A model generated the notes under the pieces. That model was not told where the DNA came from. It saw only the letters and a program-made list of their open reading frames with translations, and ran no database searches. Both the position numbers and the translations under genes were made by a program. A stretch of 64,000 bases of DNA, from the NCBI GenBank assembly GCA_021292105.1, contig CM037874.1:36692185-36756184 (forward strand), written 5' to 3'. Of the stretch, positions 60,766-64,000 are shown piece after piece. The first letter of the stretch is position 1; each line of letters opens with the position of its first letter. This DNA is from Anadara kagoshimensis. Its lineage: Eukaryota > Mollusca > Bivalvia > Arcoida > Arcidae.

Positions 60766-63700
60766 TTAGAGCTGGGACACAGTATGTTGAGCAGGTTAGT
60801 GATGATAAACAGGGTAAATACATAAAAAGAGATCCAAATAAGTGCATTTTGTCTTTCCTCAAGGTACTAACATAAAATGTGGCATGGGTACCATGGAAGT
60901 AACCTCAGATATTTTTTGGAAAAATAAAACAAATATTTTTATATGAACAAAATTAACATTTAAAAAATAAAAGATATTGAATTACTAAAAAGTTTTAAAA
61001 AAATTATGAACAGGCAGATAGTTAGAAATTTTGTCATACTGTTGTTTGTTAAATGAATGACAAGTGGGCCATAATAGCATTTAAAAGATCTAAAATTGTC
61101 TAAATTATCAAATTTAATTTAGAAACTACACAAACAGGTGATTTTATGGGGGACAGGTACTTTCTAGTTGTTCTGGCTGTGATAAATAGATAAATCATTT
61201 ACAAATAAATCAAAATCTATGGGATCATATGGCAGTGTTCATTCTAGAAAGGGGCTGTTGATCCTTTATTTTGCCAAATGGCACCATTGTAAAGGCCATA
61301 GTGGGCCACATTTGAAATTAGATTTCAAATGCAAGTTCAAAATATTTGATAGCATTGTCATATATAAAAGCTACATTATATGAAACTTTTAAATACTTCA
61401 TTACAAAAGCTTTTACATCAACCTAAAAGACTACAAGTCACATCAAACATTAGATGTATGCAAAATTATTTATGTTTTTCAACTTGTTATCAGAGGAATT
61501 TTATTAGAAATGAACCCATCTGAAAAAAATCCTAGAATGAACACTCTTGGTGATTACTGTTTACACATAATGGAACATTTTTCAAAGAAAAATGCATTAT
61601 GTGTGACTAAACCAACTTTGTAAATTGTAATAATGTTGAATGTCTCATTTCATGTAAAATTAAAACATAACAATATCTTTAATACACTAGGAATAGATAT
61701 CATGAACATTTATGAATGTTTCATTTTATATAGAATTAAAAAATCAACACATATCAATATCCTTAACATACTGGGAATTATATACCATTACACATTTATG
61801 AATTGAATGCTTCTCTTGATACTGAATACCTACTTTTTCACCACATGAAATGCTTTTCATGCACCCTTGTCTGAAGTGTAGCATACAGGTAACAGCATAG
61901 GTTAAAATCTTACTATGTCAGAAAGTTTGCCAGTTCTCTTGTTGAGGGGTGTGTTTTACCTCAGGGATGAAGCCTAACTATTTTGAGTTTGGGGCCAGCT
62001 CACTTCATAAAAGAATTTGTAACAGTAATAATTGGCTTAAATGTGTAAACATTAAGTGACCCACACTCGATTTTAGAAGCCATTGCATTGGCTACTGGGC
62101 CCCTGCATATCTTCATCCCTGTACCTAGTTTCCCCCTTTATCTCATTTACCTGATTATAATTGAAATAATCTTGAATGGAGTGTGTATACCAACCAATCA
62201 ATTCTAAATTTAACTGATAAATCAATAAATCTGGAATAGGCCTAGTGTGTTACAATTATTTTGAATTCTTTCAAACTAATAATGCCCATTTGGATACACT
62301 GTGTCATGAATTTCACTGCATTTGCATAAACTTAATTCTAATGTTATTATCAAACCAGTTCCTATGAATTTCCTGAAAGAAGGTGATATTTATTTATAAG
62401 AATTTTACAATTTTACAGAAATTACTGAAATTCCTAAATATTTTACAGATCTGTATTTAATCATTATAATATGGAGTTAAATTTTTAACCAAGTCAAATG
62501 AAATCCACATGATTGGTATTCATTTTTTCTATTTCCTACTTCCACATAGGCTATTTTAAATGTTATTTGTGCTATGTCAAGTTGACTTAAAACTTTTAAT
62601 GAAGCAAAATAATCAACTTTTCATGTCTAAATTGTACTAAAATAATAATGCCGGGGTTATTGGCATCAGAACAGAAACAAAAATTTAAATAATAAAGACC
62701 AATGTTGTTTTGACTCTGGCTAAACTAACATGGGAGATGTTTCCTCATTTTGGGAAATATTTCATAAAGAAAAATCCAGTCTAACCCTCTTTAATGATGT
62801 TAGCTTATTTATCCAATGATATGTACTGATATGACAGACAGGTCCTGTTTATATTTTGCCAGCAAAGCAAAATCAGTTGGTAATTTTCAGTAATTTGAGT
62901 CCCTAACTAGCCCTACATAGCAGGTTGCACTGTACACTGTATTGGTACAGATCCCGAGTCCATATGGGTAAAATTAGAACACATGCGTATCTAATGTGTT
63001 CGACAGCCATGCAGATCGACCATACATGACAAATAAGGCAAAAAAGCTTGACTATTTTGTCCAAAATACACGATGACATTTTCTGCATGCTAAAATTGTG
63101 ATCGAAGCGGGACGAATGCTAATCAAATATGTCCGACTGGAAGTAGTTCCAAAAAATCGGCAGATTAGACGAGAAATGGAGTGAAAATACAATATTTTTA
63201 AGGAAAAACTTACTTTATTTTAACAAAAATATCTCCACAGTCTCTTGATTATCAAATTTATACATTACATACAATAAGGAAGCTGTCTTAGCATTTTTTC
63301 TGTGTCAAATTAGCCGGAAAGGGGGCGGCCCATGATCGAGAATCCGGCAATGTCATCGATTTTTTCGACATTTGAAACTGGTACGTTTTTTGTGTAAAGA
63401 AAATTATTTGACAAATTATACATCAAAATAACCGTGAGAAAAAGTTCTTTCCATTCATGTAAAAACATCTTTGGTGCATGAGGAACTGCGTACACCGAAT
63501 GATATTTTTTAAAGTTTCAATTTTCAATTTTTCGCCGGTGCCTAACATTCAATTACGATTTAAATTGTTAAATTCTCACCGACTTTGATAAAAATCGTCT
63601 TTAATGACTTACTTTTGTCCCAAAAGACGATAAAATACTACAAATAGTATTAAAAACGCGCAGTGAAATAAATATTATGTAATTTTACCGCCTCGAGTCA

Positions 63701-64000
63701 ATTCAAATTTTTGACAATTTTTTCACTTTGTCTGCGCGTGAAATTTTGTTTGATGAATCAATGCGCTGGCCGGGTTGGCTATCCTACTGTAGTACTTTTA
63801 ATAAAAACAGTCCATTGCAATAAAATTCTAAAGTCTCGCTTTTCTTGAGTAAATGGGAAAAGGCCGGACTTAAGTTTTGGAAGCTGAAACAGTCATTACC
63901 TGCTTTAAACAGTCTTTGAAGTTTTTAGTCTGAGTGGAAAAAAGTTGGAATCTCAGTTGATATGGTTAACACAATTTTATTGCGTTAAGTTAAATCTGTA

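Larger units (their letters stand above)
58356..64000. other. upstream part of BRIP1: intron, no coding exon seen
   Basis: I searched the minus strand for the Walker A exon (SPTGSGKS-type) and found none, so the 5' exons lie beyond 64000 or are too short to see. The stretch holds a MITE (59925-60127), a VNTR (60248-60765), AT-rich sequence without features (60900-62900), and a 31-bp sequence 'tttgaaactggtacgttttt' plus 'tgtgtaaagaa' present at about 59632 and 63374. Confidence 0.5.

Noticed and set aside
60560..60862. Minus-strand frame with Leu/Ile/Phe/Tyr runs
   Set aside because: Translation of (AAAT)n; looks like membrane segments only because of the microsatellite.
63200..63240. GTAAGT-like donor on the minus strand as the end of an upstream BRIP1 exon
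   Set aside because: The preceding sequence has in-frame stops and no similarity to the FANCJ N-terminus.

Overview
The window looks like a piece of an intron-rich, AT-rich animal genome, most likely a marine bivalve mollusc. The reasons are GT-AG split genes with animal protein families, very repeat-dense introns, tRNA-headed SINEs, and several repeat types (the 'gaccttgacc' repeats, pearl/Helentron-like elements with a ~145-bp internal tandem repeat) that I associate with bivalves. The species assignment is an inference. Two host protein-coding genes can be read, on opposite strands and tail to tail.

Gene 1 (+ strand, about 1150-8143) is a three-exon GT22-family GPI mannosyltransferase, best matched to PIGZ/SMP3 (GPI mannosyltransferase 4, an ER multipass enzyme). 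Its third exon changes reading frame once, near an A-rich stretch, and its C-terminus carries a TPR-like extension.

Gene 2 (- strand, from beyond the right edge down to 13027) is the DEAH/Fe-S DNA helicase BRIP1/FANCJ. I could phase 27 consecutive exons between 58355 and 13027, from the [14 protein letters not shown] segment to a stop codon (about 1526 residues). They carry the four Fe-S cysteines, the DEAH box, the LTSGTLSPM segment, the GKVSEGLDF segment, [10 protein letters not shown] (motif VI), a long disordered tail with an SPNF motif, and a C-terminal CxxC...CxxC module. The Walker-A exons are not in the window. The reading frame holds at every junction except one exon (40653-40771), which lacks a single base in a G run.

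The most unusual item is a symmetric phase 1-1 exon (21035-21352) that encodes a whole CARD death-fold domain. It lies between the two halves of the FANCJ C-terminal zinc module and is in frame with both neighbouring exons. Inclusion would join a DNA-repair helicase to an innate-immunity/apoptosis adaptor domain; skipping would leave an ordinary FANCJ. The exon could also belong to a nested gene.

The introns record repeated local copying of exon ends. A degenerate tandem array at about 40980-42830 is built from the 3' end of a helicase exon plus its donor. Another exon end is copied twice at 37745-37850. Part of the motif VI exon is duplicated around a 341-bp segment that has an identical twin 4.5 kb away. 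Mobile elements with readable ends include a 550-bp hAT element with a BED finger and perfect 8-bp TSDs, a 988-bp TTAA-flanked fold-back element, a 971-bp PIF/Harbinger-like element, a pogo/Tigger-like element, two Helentron-like elements with a covarying terminal hairpin, a truncated LINE, at least four MITE families and about a dozen SINE copies. The rest is simple repeats and AT-rich sequence in which I see no gene.
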